A stretch of 64,000 nucleotides of DNA from assembly GCF_026151205.1 (NCBI RefSeq), contig NC_087072.1, positions 24,703,799-24,767,798 of the forward strand, read 5' to 3'. The notes under the pieces are model-generated. The model was not told the origin of the DNA. It was given only the letters and a program-made list of their open reading frames with translations, and did not search any database. Source of the stretch: Bolinopsis microptera. Taxonomy: Eukaryota > Ctenophora > Tentaculata > Lobata > Bolinopsidae. Numbering within the stretch: the first letter of the stretch is position 1; each line of letters begins with the position of its first letter. Below, piece by piece: positions 21,170 through 32,972 of the stretch. Made by a program: the position numbers and the translations under genes.

Positions 21170-21960
21170 GAACAGCTCAGAACTACAGGGGGATAACTAC
21201 AGGGGGAGAACTAGAGGGGAGAGAACAGCTCAGTACTACACCCGAGGAAGAACTACAGGAGGGAGAACAGCTCAGAACTACAGGGGGGGGGGAGAACTAC
21301 AGGGGGGAGAACAGCTCAGAAGAACTACAAGGGGAGAACAGCTCAGAACTACAGGAGGGAGAACTACAGGGGGAGAACAGCTCAGAACTACAGGAGGGAG
21401 AACTACAGGGGGAGAACGGCTCAGAACTACAGGAGGGAGAACTACAGGGGAGAGAACAGCTCAGAACTACAGGGGGAGAACAGCTCAGAACTACAGGAGG
21501 GAGAACTACAGGGGGTGAACAGCTCAGAACTATAGGGTGGGAGAACTACAGGGGGAGAACAGTTCAGAACTACAGGGTGGGAGAATTACAGGGTAAAGAA
21601 CAGCTCAGAACTACAGGGGAGAACAGCTCAGAACTACAGGAGGGAGAACTACAGGGGGTGAACAGCTCAGAACTACAGGGTGGGAGAACTACAGGGGGAG
21701 AACAGTTCAGAACTACAGGAGGGAGAACTACAGGGGAGAGAACAGCTCAGAACTACAGGGGGAGAACAGCTCAGAACTACAGGAGGGAGAACTACAGGGG
21801 GAGAACAGCTCAGAACTACAGGGTGGGAGAACTACAGGGGGAGAACAGTTCAGAACTACAGGAGGAAGAACTACAGGGGGAGAACAGCCCAGAACTACAG
21901 GAGGGAGAAATACAGGGGGAGAACAGCTTGACAGAAGAACTACAGGGGAGAGAACGGGCA
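21170..21960 (+). repeat. 39-bp satellite array, block 1, inside the fold-back element
   Basis: About 20 copies of a unit built from GAACAGCTCAGAACTACAG plus GAGGGAGAACTACAGGGGGA, total about 39 bp with small indels. The unit is a multiple of three and stop-free, so all three + frames stay open for long distances, giving 13-residue repeats such as ENSSELQEGELQG, RTAQNYRRENYRG and EQLRTTGGRTTGG. I treat these as repeat translations, not proteins. The unit itself consists of two related halves sharing GAACTACAGG, so it grew by nested duplication. Confidence 0.9.
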
Positions 21961-22349
21961 CAAAGAAGCACTACTAGCAATTGTGTCCTTTACCCTCCTA
22001 CATAATTTGAACATTTTTGTGGCTAACTCATTGAACAACATCTGAATTAAAATGTACGTCTAGTATTAAAAGATTCAGTAAGTAATTTTTTCATGTACGC
22101 TGTACACTGTAGTTAGTAAATGCAAATCAAACTTTTTCGATCAGCCGCGCGCTGAACCAGTGTTGCACTAGGTAAAAATTGTGTATATTTTGTTAATTTT
22201 TGAGTGTAAATTAATTTATTAATTTATCACAAATTATTTTATTATAATATAACCACTTATGTGAAATGGTTATTTTGACTTTAAATATTTGAACTAAATA
22301 TGAATTGATTGTGGGTATAAAATTAAATTTGTTAAATTTGTTTTACTAG
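21961..22349. other. Single-copy AT-rich spacer inside the fold-back element
   Basis: About 390 bp of non-repetitive AT-rich DNA separates the two satellite blocks. It has no coding frame. It may be the original core of the element. Confidence 0.6.
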
Positions 22350-23470
22350 AACAGCTCAGAACTACAGGGGGGAGAACTACAGGGGAGAGAACATCTCAGA
22401 ATAACTACAGGGGAAGAACAGCTCAGAACTACAGGGGGAGCACTACAGCGGAGAGAACATCTCAGAAGAACTACAGGGGAGAACAGCTCAGAAGAACTAC
22501 AGGGGAGAGAACAGCTCAGAACTACAGGGGGGAGAACTACAGGGGGGAGAACATCTCAGAAGAACTACAGGGGGAGAACAGCTCAGAACTACAGGGGGAG
22601 CACTACAGCGGAGAGAACAGCTTAGAAGTACAGGAGGGAGATCTACGGGGGAGGGGGAACTACAGGGGGAACAGCTCAGAACTACAGGGGGAGAACTACA
22701 GGGGGGGAGAACAGCTCAGAACTACAGGGGGGGGGGGGAGAATTACAGGGGAGGGGGAGAACTACATGGGGGAACAGCTCAGAAGAAACTACAGGGAGGG
22801 GGGAGAATAGCTCAAAAGAACTACATGGGGAGAGAACAGCTCAGAACTACAGGAGGAAGAACTACAGGGGGAGAACAGCTCAGAACTACAGGGGGAGAAC
22901 TACAGGGGGAGAACAGCTCAGAACTACAGGAGGGAGAACTACAGGGGGAGAACAGTTCCGAACTACAGGGGGAGCACTACAGGGGAGAGAACAGCTCAGA
23001 ACTACAGGGAGGGAGATCTACAGGGGGAGAACAGTTCAGAACTACAGGGGGAGCACTTCAGGGGGAGAACAGCTCAGAACTACAGGGGGAGAACTACAGG
23101 GGGAGAACGGCTCAGAACTACAGGGGGAGCACTACAGGGGAGAGAACAGCTCAGAACTACAGGGAGGGAGAACTACAGGGGAGGGGTAACTACAGGGGGA
23201 ACAGTTCAGAACTTCATGGGGGAACAGCTCAGAAGAAACTACAGGGAGGGGGGAGAATAGCTCAAAAGAACTACAGGGGGAGAACAGCTCAAAAGAACTA
23301 CATGGAGAGAGAACAGCTCAGAACTACAGGGGGTGAATTACAGGGGGAGCAGCTCAGAAGTACTATAGGGGGAGAATTACAGGGGAGAGAACAGCTCAGA
23401 ACTACAGGGAGAGAACAGCTCAGAACTACAGGAGGGAGAACTACAGAGGAGGGGGAACAGCTCAGAATTA
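22350..23470 (+). repeat. 39-bp satellite array, block 2, with orientation switch at its right end
   Basis: About 28 more irregular copies of the same GAACAGCTCAGAACTACAGG unit, with more indels and longer G-runs (up to nine or ten G) than block 1. At about 23470 the orientation flips: to the right the unit reads as its complement (GTTCTCCCCCTGTAGTT), where the right inverted-repeat arm begins. The open frame at 22825-23475 is a translation of these repeats. Confidence 0.9.
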
Positions 23471-23966
23471 TGTAGTTCTAAGCTGTTCTCCCTCCTGTAG
23501 TTCTTCCTCAGGTGAGCTGTTCTCTCCCCTCTAGTTCTCCCCCTGTAGTTATCCCCCTGTAGTTCTGAGCTGTTCATAGTTTGACTGAAAAATAGAGATG
23601 CACATCCAAATTTTAGGGCGCGGTTGCCATGGAAATGTACAAAAAATGTGTTTTTTGCAATTTTTGACGAAAGTGAGCACTTTAGGCTATATGTTTATTA
23701 ATAAGTCTCATATAAATGTGCTGATTCCGCATCTTTTAAGCCTAATTTTAGCTCTGTAGGTGCAATGGGTCCTGAGATATCGAATTTTTCCAGATTTCTG
23801 AGGTTCGCGAGCACGGTTGTCATGGAAACGGCTTGGGGAACAGCTAAATTTCCGAATTTTTCAAAAATAATTTTTTTGGTTACTATTTACGTCTATGGGG
23901 ATGTACAAAAAACTTTCCAAGATGATCGGACGAAAAAGTGAAAATTCAGGTCAGTCTATTCTGTAG

Positions 23967-26449
23967 CATCTGAGTGGTATTTTATGCTACATTCCCTCAG
24001 CTTCAGCTTGGCTGAATGAGATATCGTTCATTCAAAATTGGGTAATTATAGGCCTGTCAAGGATTGCAGCCCAATTACGAGCTGATCAATTGCAGCTACT
24101 TGTGCCATATAAGGGATAACTGAGGTCACGTGACAGTCGGTCCTATCACGTGACTGCTGATCCTATCACGCGATCTTGATTCGTAAATCCTCGGGCACGC
24201 AATCACATTCGTAACGTGTCGTATGCCGACTAGTATCTAGTCGGCATACGACTACGTCACCAGAGCTCAAGCTACTTGATCAGGCCTTACTATACATAGA
24301 ATAATATAATAGTGTATCGCGTGATCTGGTATCACCTTCAGAAACCTAGGAGGCAGCTGGGCCAGAAATTTGAAGGATTTTTTGTTAATGAATATCGAAG
24401 CGAAAATCATGTAACCCTGTGTTTTTGAGGACGCTGAACACGATAAAACTGGTTATAATTATCATACTCCATGGCAAATTGTTTTATAATGCACTAGGAT
24501 GTCATAGATGTTATTATATGCCCATTATATGCTAAGTTAAGCGCCTGAGCGGCTTATCGGATGGCATTAGTCTCTCTGCCGAATCTCAGTAATTGTAAAA
24601 AATGACTCTTGTTCTTAGCTAATGATCGGGCTTTAATGAAGGAAAGATCTCGAGTTCAGAAGACGAAAGAAATTTTTCCAAATATTTGCTTAAGATCAAC
24701 GAATACGGATATCAACCAATATCGAAAAGGACTACCAAGGATTGTATCGGGACTTCTATAAGCAGTATTCACGTCTTAATAGCGGTTTCAGGATGAACTA
24801 GCAGTATTTTAGGATTGTGTTAGGGCTACTTACCGGTAGGTTGACGCTCCTGTTATATGAATGGCTTTATATATTATAGTAAGATACGGTATCTTAGAAC
24901 TTTAGAAGCCATAATAAGTTAATAAACCCCAATTGATATAATGTATCAATTTTAGATAAACTTGCAGGAACCCGTATAACCCTAAAATGGTGTCAAGACA
25001 CAAGAGACTAAAAAAATTATTACCTATTTAATTCGTGTTTTTGACACCACTTGGGGGTCCAAATTCTGGGCTCTAAAACTCCTATTCCTTGGTAAATTTT
25101 TATTTTTTCATGCTGATTTGGAGGCCATTAAAGCATTTGACCCAGTCAAAAAAGTTTCAGTTGTATATCTTTTACAGTTTTTGCGGAAAGTTGCGTTAAA
25201 GTTGATACCGTGGTGTCAGTAAAATGGTACGGATCCATCCACAAATATCGTCTCGCTAAATATATACAATCGTTCGCGCAATACAATTACCACACACGCG
25301 CTGACCTTTGACCGGCATTAATTTCGGCTAGGAACGATATTTTTCCACGGGATCAAAAGCATCTGATAGATATTACTCCCCTCTATCAGAAACAACTAAA
25401 AAGTCGATTTTGAGAACATTTCCATGAAGACCCCCCCCCCCCCCTCCCTGTCCCCTTAATACAGTCAAGTCGGCTATAGACAATTGTCTTACACGTTATC
25501 AACATGTCCTAGCTAATAAAGGACGATGGGTTGAGCAAATTATTAATTATTAAGTATTTTATTGTATTATTATAATATTTATATACTTTTATTATATTAC
25601 CTAAATATGCGAAAATTAAGTGGAAATTTCATTTGTCAAAAAAAATTAGAGCCATTTACATTCTACACACTATTTTCAACTCACCCTGTATAATAAGATA
25701 TTGATATTGGTGAGCTTGGGCCAAAACTCGCCTATATCAGGGGGATTAATATAGATCGCAAATACATATTAAATTGATAACGGATTATAACTGCGAATTG
25801 ATTAAACAACACGTGCACTTGAGTGGAAAATTTGAACATCAGGCGCTGAGAAAGTTATCTCCTGTAGAGCACAATTCTAGGAGTGAGGTGAGAAACTAAG
25901 CGAGTTAATTTTCCGAGCCTCGACTTGAAAAATCGTAATCGACAATTTGCTCTCCTTTTTGCCGTAATTATTGTCTTTGAAAATCATGTCTTCAGCCACA
26001 AAAGTACCATTGCCGAAGGATAGAGCTGGAGATAATTTTCCAAGAAACGCTCATGCAGATGAAAATTGTTCCCAATTTTCGACATATGATGACTTTTAGA
26101 TTTTTTGAAAAATAGATTATCATGATCGTAAGTTATATGAAGAAGCCACTACTATGAAAATTACAAAGACATTGCTATACAAGTCCAGCTGTTTGTGGGT
26201 GACAAATAGTAACGTTACGCTACAAGCACTCGTAATTTTTATCATGCCAGTATTTCTGGTTAGAAATCGAACAGAAATAGAAAGATTACCTCTGCTAATA
26301 TTAATGTAACTTGAAATCAATTTTTAAATTTCACTGGTAAGTGCGAGTCTTCGGAACTAGTGCGAAAATTGTCATTCGATAAGATCTCAAATTAGAAATG
26401 CATGTCCACATAATATTAGCAAACACAATAAAAACAAAGTGTTGCTTAC
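23967..26449. other. Intronic DNA between fold-back element and class C receptor
   Basis: No convincing gene. The first ~70 bp may be the 5' remnant of the RTE-like LINE. Around 24120-24180 lie CACGTG-type palindromes, followed by a perfect 16-bp stem-loop (24218-24252). A C-run stands at about 25432-25445. The last few hundred bases before 26450 are downstream of the class C receptor and should hold its 3' UTR. The remainder is AT-rich and featureless to me. Confidence 0.45.
24218..24252. repeat. Perfect 16-bp stem-loop
   Basis: Arms 24218-24233 (GTCGTATGCCGACTAG) and 24237-24252 are exact complements around the loop TAT. It follows a cluster of CACGTGAC sequences at 24125-24160, reminiscent of the CACGTGAC cluster near 455-490 at the start of the window. 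The two places may be related copies of one dispersed repeat. Confidence 0.75.
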
Positions 26450-29423
26450 TTACACTTCAATAAAAGCAGGGTCTGATCTGTTAAGAGAAGTAAGACTCTC
26501 AGTAACTGAAGAACTGAACATATTGTCAGCTGATGACATTGAATTTGACTGGAAAGATTTCTCGTTCTTGACGCTTACAATCCGCTCATCTCTTACAAGA
26601 AGTCTGTTGTTCTCTCTTTCCTCCGACATCGTCTTTGCTAGTCTTCCCTTTCTGACGTATCCCTTGCGGAACCGAGCCCTCTTTTCTGCCACTGTCATCT
26701 TCTTTTCCCCGTTACTGCTCGAACTATCGGTTCTCTCAGTTGGTGGATGGTTATTAGTATCAGATGAACCGTTCTCTCTCAGAGGAGAGAGCGGTGTAGT
26801 TGGACTGTCTCCATTTGCTTCTCTAGTCCTAGTCGAATCTAATAGAGATTGACTGATTTGGCTTGTTTCCGTAGGCTGATGTCTGGGATGTCGGATGAGT
26901 AGTTGAGAGTAACTGCTGTTGGAATTGTTTTTCTGATCAGAGTCTTGTTTGATGAATTTCTTCATTGCTATGTTCGTATCACAGTTTATATTTGCCTCCG
27001 GAATGATGTATATAACGTACATTTTCTGTCCATAGATAACACCCAGGATAGAATAGACGGCAATAATGATGCTCCAACATTGGTACATGATATTCTTCCG
27101 ACTGCTGAGCATGATGTAGGTTGAGATTGTGGAGATGGTTAACACGATGATGACGAACATTACCAGACAGATATACCTTGCTTCGTTAAAGTTAGTGGGC
27201 AGTCTCCTGGTCTTATAGGCGAACCACAGTAGTTGCCAGTATCATGGCGCAAACATATCCAATCCACAAATAAACCAAATCCATTCTGTGTTCGTTGCAC
27301 ATCATGAAGTTGTTTTCGCCAACATCAAGACTGCACAGAGTTTTAACGTGCAGTGTTTGGTTGTTTACCTTTTCTTCGTGGTAGATGTGCAGTGCTAGAC
27401 AGATACCTAACTGAATTGCTGCAAAGATGCCCACTAAAAGAATGTTATATTTTATGCTCATGATCATTTTTTGAAGTTGGCTAGTCAGCAGTGATCGTCT
27501 ATTGAATATCACATTAATCCTGTTTGTACGAGCGAAGAGCACAGCTAAAGGTATGACAGTTCCCAAACCAATGATGTACCGTTGTAGTGGACACGTGGTG
27601 TCCCCAGGACCCGATACCATGAGAATAGGGGCTGTCAGGAGCACCATCAGACTCACCAACATGATGTAACATAACTGAGGAGACGAGGCTTTGACTATGG
27701 GTGTGCCGGAGTTCCTGATCAGAGTTACCATCACAAAGCCATTACAGAATATCCCAACTGAGCTGGCTACAAATACCGCCACGCTAAAAGAATCGCCGTT
27801 AAGAATGGAGAACTTCTCTACCTCTTTGGAAACACATGTTGATCTGTTGAGACTGGGTCGCAGACACGAAGAACATTCTTCACATTTTTCATGTCCCCGA
27901 CTTCTGTTGACAATGCTGTTGGACGGGCATGTCTTACAAGAGAAACAACAGCGAGGAGATTTCTTCAGGAGGACTCGGTATTGGTCTATGGCACACGGGT
28001 CACTGCAAGTTGAAATAATTCCTCGTGGATATGACGTCATATCAGTTGCTAGCTTGAGTGTGTTACTCTTCCTTGGTAAGGTATACACCTTTACTCCCTC
28101 TTCTCCATATCTTGCCTTTGCTTCAGTTTTCAAGTGAAGATTCATATTTTTTCGTAATTTTCCGAAACTGAAGTCAGTATTCATTGCATCTGATGTGTTC
28201 AGTGCTTTATAAACAGCCCTCAAAGATGCAATGACCCCTCCAGCATATCCATAAACTTGAGACTCCTTGATCAAACTCCTTGCACGCTTGCATTTCTTCT
28301 CATCCAAGACTGAAAACTGATGGCATGATTCACCATAAAAATCGTCCGAGTGTATCAATGAGTTTGTATCTACGATCTCACCAAAGTCCGGAAACAGACC
28401 GATAAAATGGCCAGACAGGAGGTTATCGTATTTTTGTAAAATCTGAGTGTTTACCGACCAACCGTCTGGTGCTATATAAACGGTATCAGTTCTACCTGAT
28501 CTCTTGAAATAATCCAGAACTCTGGTCGCATACTTTCCCTCCATCCACATGATAAGAACCTTCACTCTGTCCTCCAGGACTTTCAACTGAGCTTCTATAT
28601 CGCCGATATCCATTTTAAACGTAACCATTTTAGTTGAAAACTGGAGACAACAGTTCTTCTCGACCTCATTATCCCTGCTCGGAATTTCCTCCAACCTTTT
28701 CTTGAGGAGCTCGTATCCAATACTTCCGTAGGTGTCAGCCGTGGCTAGTATTGCTACGTACCTCCATTCCATATGTTGGATGATCTCCACAATTCTATTC
28801 ACCTGTAGCTGGTACTGGGGCGCCAGTTGATGGAGGTATTCCAACCTCTGGGGATCAGAGAAATTACTTCCAGTACTGTAGAGAAGCTGGGGTAACTCTA
28901 GCGCCGCAGCGATGTCCGCTACTGATTTACCCTCACGGGGAGTCCCCGGTCCAATGATTGCCACGTGATTCTTACACGTGTCACCGCCTGGACCACATGA
29001 CTCAGTGTAACAAACCTCATCAACATTGCACTTTCTGGAGTTACAATCCTCCTGGAAGTTAAACAAACCGATTATACGTCCAGCGGCTATAGGGTCGTGG
29101 AAACTGTCACACAGTTCAAGTACAACACAGATGTTCTGAGGCGGTTCCAGGGAGTTTATAGCAACACGGAGTCCCACAAGGTCGAGCAGTCTGAAGTCCA
29201 CAACGTTACACTTATCTCCAGAGAAACACTCTGTGAGAGGTACAATCGTGGTGATTACTACTTCCTGCCTGACTTCAGTTTCCCCAACACTTGTTGTCAT
29301 GTTTGAGATAGGGTCTTGTATCCCACATGACTTATAGACGGTCTGACAGAATGTAGTGTGTTGCAATGCCCCGTACACACAGCAAACCGACAAGATGATG
29401 GGTGCTAGGCGGGCTAGTAACAT
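26450..29423 (-). CDS. Class C GPCR, metabotropic glutamate receptor-like, with one apparent frameshift
   Basis: A signal peptide (residues 1-19) precedes a Venus-flytrap ligand domain with VAIIGPG, LPQLLYSTGSNFSD, WRYVAILATADTYGSIG and YIAPDGWS. A cysteine-rich NCD3G domain (CCFSCKTCPSN..CEECSSC) follows, then TM1-TM7, including LFARTNRINVIF in TM3 and the ICL3 signature FAYKTRRLPTNFNEA. A Ser/Thr-rich cytoplasmic tail ends at 26450. The whole is about 990 residues, in the family's usual range, on one uninterrupted exon. The first frame stops at 27213 and the next continues from about 27229: a 1-base gain (or 2-base loss) lies at the TM5/ICL3 border around GTGGTTCGCC, with no splice sites to explain it. 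All else looks intact, so either it is a very young pseudogene or the base is a sequencing error. Of the glutamate contacts known in mGluR1, the Tyr of TYGS and Asp of PDGW are present, but the Ser-Ser after GPG and the Asp of VPSD are not, so the ligand may not be glutamate. Confidence 0.85.
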
Positions 29424-32400
29424 TTTAGTGGTGCCATTTCAAACCTGAAAGAGAATGAACCCTACAGTGTACTGGAAAACAATTGTATAGGAAAAGAAAG
29501 CAACTTTATACACTACAACGGGGTCGATATATAGCTATTATTCGTAACGAATTAAAGTAGTGATTTTATAAGCGGAAAGTTGAGGTTCGGGTTAAAAACA
29601 TGGTTAAATTCACCTTCTAATCGAACTGCAACATAAAAACTAGGCAAAGAAGCCCTCTGACGTCAAATACTACGACCGTTCGAAATGTAAAACTCATTTT
29701 ATATCAAGGTAGCTCTCAAGTAATTTGCTAGGTCACGAGTAATTTGATTTCATGGTTCAACTACCAGTTAACAGCACACCGCTCCATCCCAGGGTTCAGC
29801 AATTTCATGATTATCATATCGTCCTGACAATCATCTGCCTGAATCGATCGAAATGGGGCGGGGTACTTTCATAAATATTCACAAAATTTAATGACGTTTG
29901 TAGACTAAGCGAGTCGATGCCTCACCACACCAATGGCAAGCACAAATAAAGGATTTAAATTAAAATGACGGAGCATACCACTAACTTACGTAAATATATG
30001 CACATTTCACATTGCCCGTTTATCCAGTGGCTGGTGAGCTAAATTCAAATTATATAACCATCACGTATAACTACCATGCCAGCTCGAGTGGGCTAATGAG
30101 TGATGAGAGTCTGTGTCAGTGCTGCCAAAGAAGCATAACGGCTCCTTTACAAGTCTGTACGGGAGCACAATGCTCCCTTCAGACATGACAAGATCACTGT
30201 CAAATCTATCATCCAATTAGCTAAAATTCTATTATAAAGTATACTGCGTACTGATGAATATATAATAAGTGATCAAGGTTGTGGTGAAATTATCACCACT
30301 GTATGAGTTGATGTAATTCCCAAGAAAGGAGGACAATGTTAGATTCGTCTAATTAACATAGTGCACACACTAACGCTATATAGCACAAAACAAAACGCAG
30401 GATGTTGTGACTGATTTAGAAGCTGTTTCCACATCTCCTCGGCTTAATTTACGTTTAATTATTCACGAGAAAGCCAGCAAGGGTTGTGCAAAAGGTTGGA
30501 ACATTGCGACGTTTAACAAAATATGCGCACACAGACTGTTTAGATCATAACACAATCAACTGCAAGACACGCAAATGATTGTATTTTAATATTACGTAGC
30601 ACAGTAAGCTTGGTTTCAGCTGGAACTGAAAAGTACCTGGAAAAAGACGGATCGCCAGGAAATTAATGAGCTGAAATGCGACAAATTGGTTACTGTAACA
30701 CAACTGTAACACCGGTAGGGCATCGTGTCAGTGGAAATATATCCTAATTATCTGCAGAAAAGTTAGTGAAAGGTTAAGTGAGGTCCTGTGATATCAACTT
30801 ACAGTTTTTTTTCACTACGCTCAACCGCTTGACTGTCTACTGTAGATTCCCGAAAATTGGTTCCATTACAACAGGGGGATATATATTTGAAGTTAAGACT
30901 TTCATCTAGACCGCGGCCGAAGTAGCGTAGATTAAGACTCACAATGCAGTGGATAAAATTTAGTGATACTATTCTAACGACCAGGCCCAGATCGATTAAA
31001 ACATGAATTTGAAGCCTTTACCCGAACTATATGCCTGCGCTTTAAGGAAGCCTCAATTGTACAAGCTGCTCAGACAGGCTGAGTAGGACAATTAAAGGCA
31101 GGTCTGCCTTTGTGATGAGTCCTGAACTGGAAGCCGCACAAACATTCTCCAGCTCCCACACCTCTAAAAGTGCTGAATACCTGCATTTAAAGGGACAACT
31201 TGAGACCAGACGAGTTTTACAATTATGATACTTGCATTTTAAGATATATGACTAATATGAGTAATGTTGGGGTACATGTAGAGGCTGTAAAATCACGCAA
31301 CTATCAGGCCACCCGCGTAAGCTAACTACTAATTTTACTCGACCATACTGACTATACCTCTGTTATTCATTAAGTTGTTCATTTTTTGCTTTTTAGGTGA
31401 TATGTAAATGATATGTCACCATTTTAAGAAGGTGCCAGCATAATTTACCCGCACTAGAAACCCAAAGCAATTTCGTAACCACTTGCACTACAATGAACGG
31501 CTAAATTAGTCCGTACAATCCAGTCGCGCCGTTGATCTTGACTCCTGGGTATTATGTTATTTTGTGGTATGCAATGGCTGACACAATGCAACTGTCTGAC
31601 TAGGACTATGTTCATTTATTGGCTCAGACTTGCTTTGTCTTTTTCCTACTGAATCATAAATCTTATCAGTAGTCAATGACTAGACCTGGGATTATTGTAA
31701 ATGTAATCATCAACAATGATAACGTCTGGACTTTCGACCAGCTCATAAAATATCAAATTAATTCCCTCTGGAAACCACCAAGTTAGCTCGAAGATGAAAA
31801 TGTAAGGTAAAACGAACTGAAATGTAAATTAAAAAATAATACATTAGAGCAGTATTAGTTACTGCTATGAAATATGTCAACACTTGTATGTCTGTATTTA
31901 AATTAACTTCGAACATTTTCACTGCATATCAGAAATCTTGTGGACATATCTAGATTCAGTGTAGGTAGACTATATAATAGAATATCTATATTCTATATAT
32001 AGATATTCATTAACGCTTGACGCTTCCCTCTCATCCTTTCTTTTTTCACCACCTGTTAAGTATTCCTATTTGGAAAAGTCACTCATTCTGATCTAAAAGA
32101 TCATATTTTATAATATAATAATATAGTATCAATATTTAGTGTACATGACCGCCAGACCGCTTGAAGTATCGTCATAATCCAAAAATGCTAACATTATAAA
32201 TTGAGATCTGGAACGCTAACATAAAAAACCATTAAATAATTGTATTTTGGATTTGGACCAGAAAGAATATATAACAATTTTATTGACACTGTTAGTATAA
32301 ATGTGTTCTGTGAACCGGTACCAATTTTAATTATCAACTGAGGGAAACAGATTTAATTTGCCGAGCAGCCTTATCGTGGCAAAATTAAATCCGTTTCCCT

Positions 32401-32972
32401 CGGTTCTATTAATACAAAAGATTATAAAATGATTTTTACCAGTAGCATACTTTAGTTTGCATCTCTCTGTATAGTAGACTGTAGTATAGTACAGTATAGC
32501 GAGTGTAGCTATGTCCCAAATCCATTCAGCATTAAGATTTTGTGTGTACATAATATACTGTCTGGGGGCGAGGGTGGGTGTGTGCATACGGAAGATTGAG
32601 GAATACTGTTTCAATATATTCATTTCAAACACAAGAAAATCTTTCCTGTTAGATAATTTAGTTTGCCGAGCATGTCCAAACCGGTTAATGCAAAATTGTA
32701 CATCAATGTACAAATAATGAAATAATATTTGCCAAGATGCATGCTTTAATAAATTTGACCTATTTGACGGCCACTTATTTTTTCTTTCCCTGTAAATAGG
32801 TCTCAAACCATGTTCATTCATTTAAAACACAAGAGAATAATTTCTAGAAAACTTTATTTTGCTGAGAAGCCACATTTTTGTGTTTTTACGACGTAAAGTT
32901 TAAAATACAGTATAGATGTGACATGAATAATTGAATATTGACACAGAAATCCTGACATAATTCCACTTTCAG
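29424..32972. other. Remainder of SYCP2 intron 12
   Basis: The part next to 29424 should contain the class C receptor's promoter and 5' UTR. I found no coding exon or RNA gene in the rest. A long imperfect stem-loop lies at 32340-32401. The open frame at 32327-32821 on the minus strand has no recognisable domain. Confidence 0.45.
32340..32401. repeat. Imperfect 23-bp inverted repeat
   Basis: GAGGGAAACAGATTTAATTT at 32340 mirrors AAATTAAATCCGTTTCCCTC ending at 32401, with one mismatch and one gap. The loop is about 15 bases. Part of the arm (TTTGCCGAGCA) recurs near 32660, suggesting a small dispersed element. Confidence 0.7.

Larger units (their letters stand above)
20787..23958. mobile_element. 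3.17-kb DNA fold-back element with ~490-bp terminal inverted repeats and 8-bp target duplication
   Basis: The left arm (20787 to about 21281) is the reverse complement of the right arm (about 23468 to 23958) at roughly 98-99% by eye. Only scattered differences are seen, for example TTTAGGTG versus the mirror of CAGCTAAA, and a ~10-bp indel near 21235. The ends read TAGACTGACCTGAATTTTCA and its exact complement. The octamer TTCTGTAG stands directly outside both ends (20779-20786 and 23959-23966), as expected of a cut-and-paste element with 8-bp duplications (hAT, P or Merlin type). No transposase frame is present, so it is non-autonomous. The interior is two blocks of a 39-bp satellite separated by about 390 bp of AT-rich single-copy sequence. 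Confidence 0.88.

Noticed and set aside
21168-23475. Open frames of 116-216 codons rich in E, Q, G, R, T
   Set aside because: Translations of the 39-bp satellite. All three frames are equally open, indels switch frames freely, and there is no start context or domain.
18612-25705. A 7-kb Tc1/mariner-like element bounded by CAGGGTGGGCC and CTCACCCTG
   Set aside because: Only about eight bases pair, no transposase lies between, and the interval contains an unrelated LINE and fold-back element.
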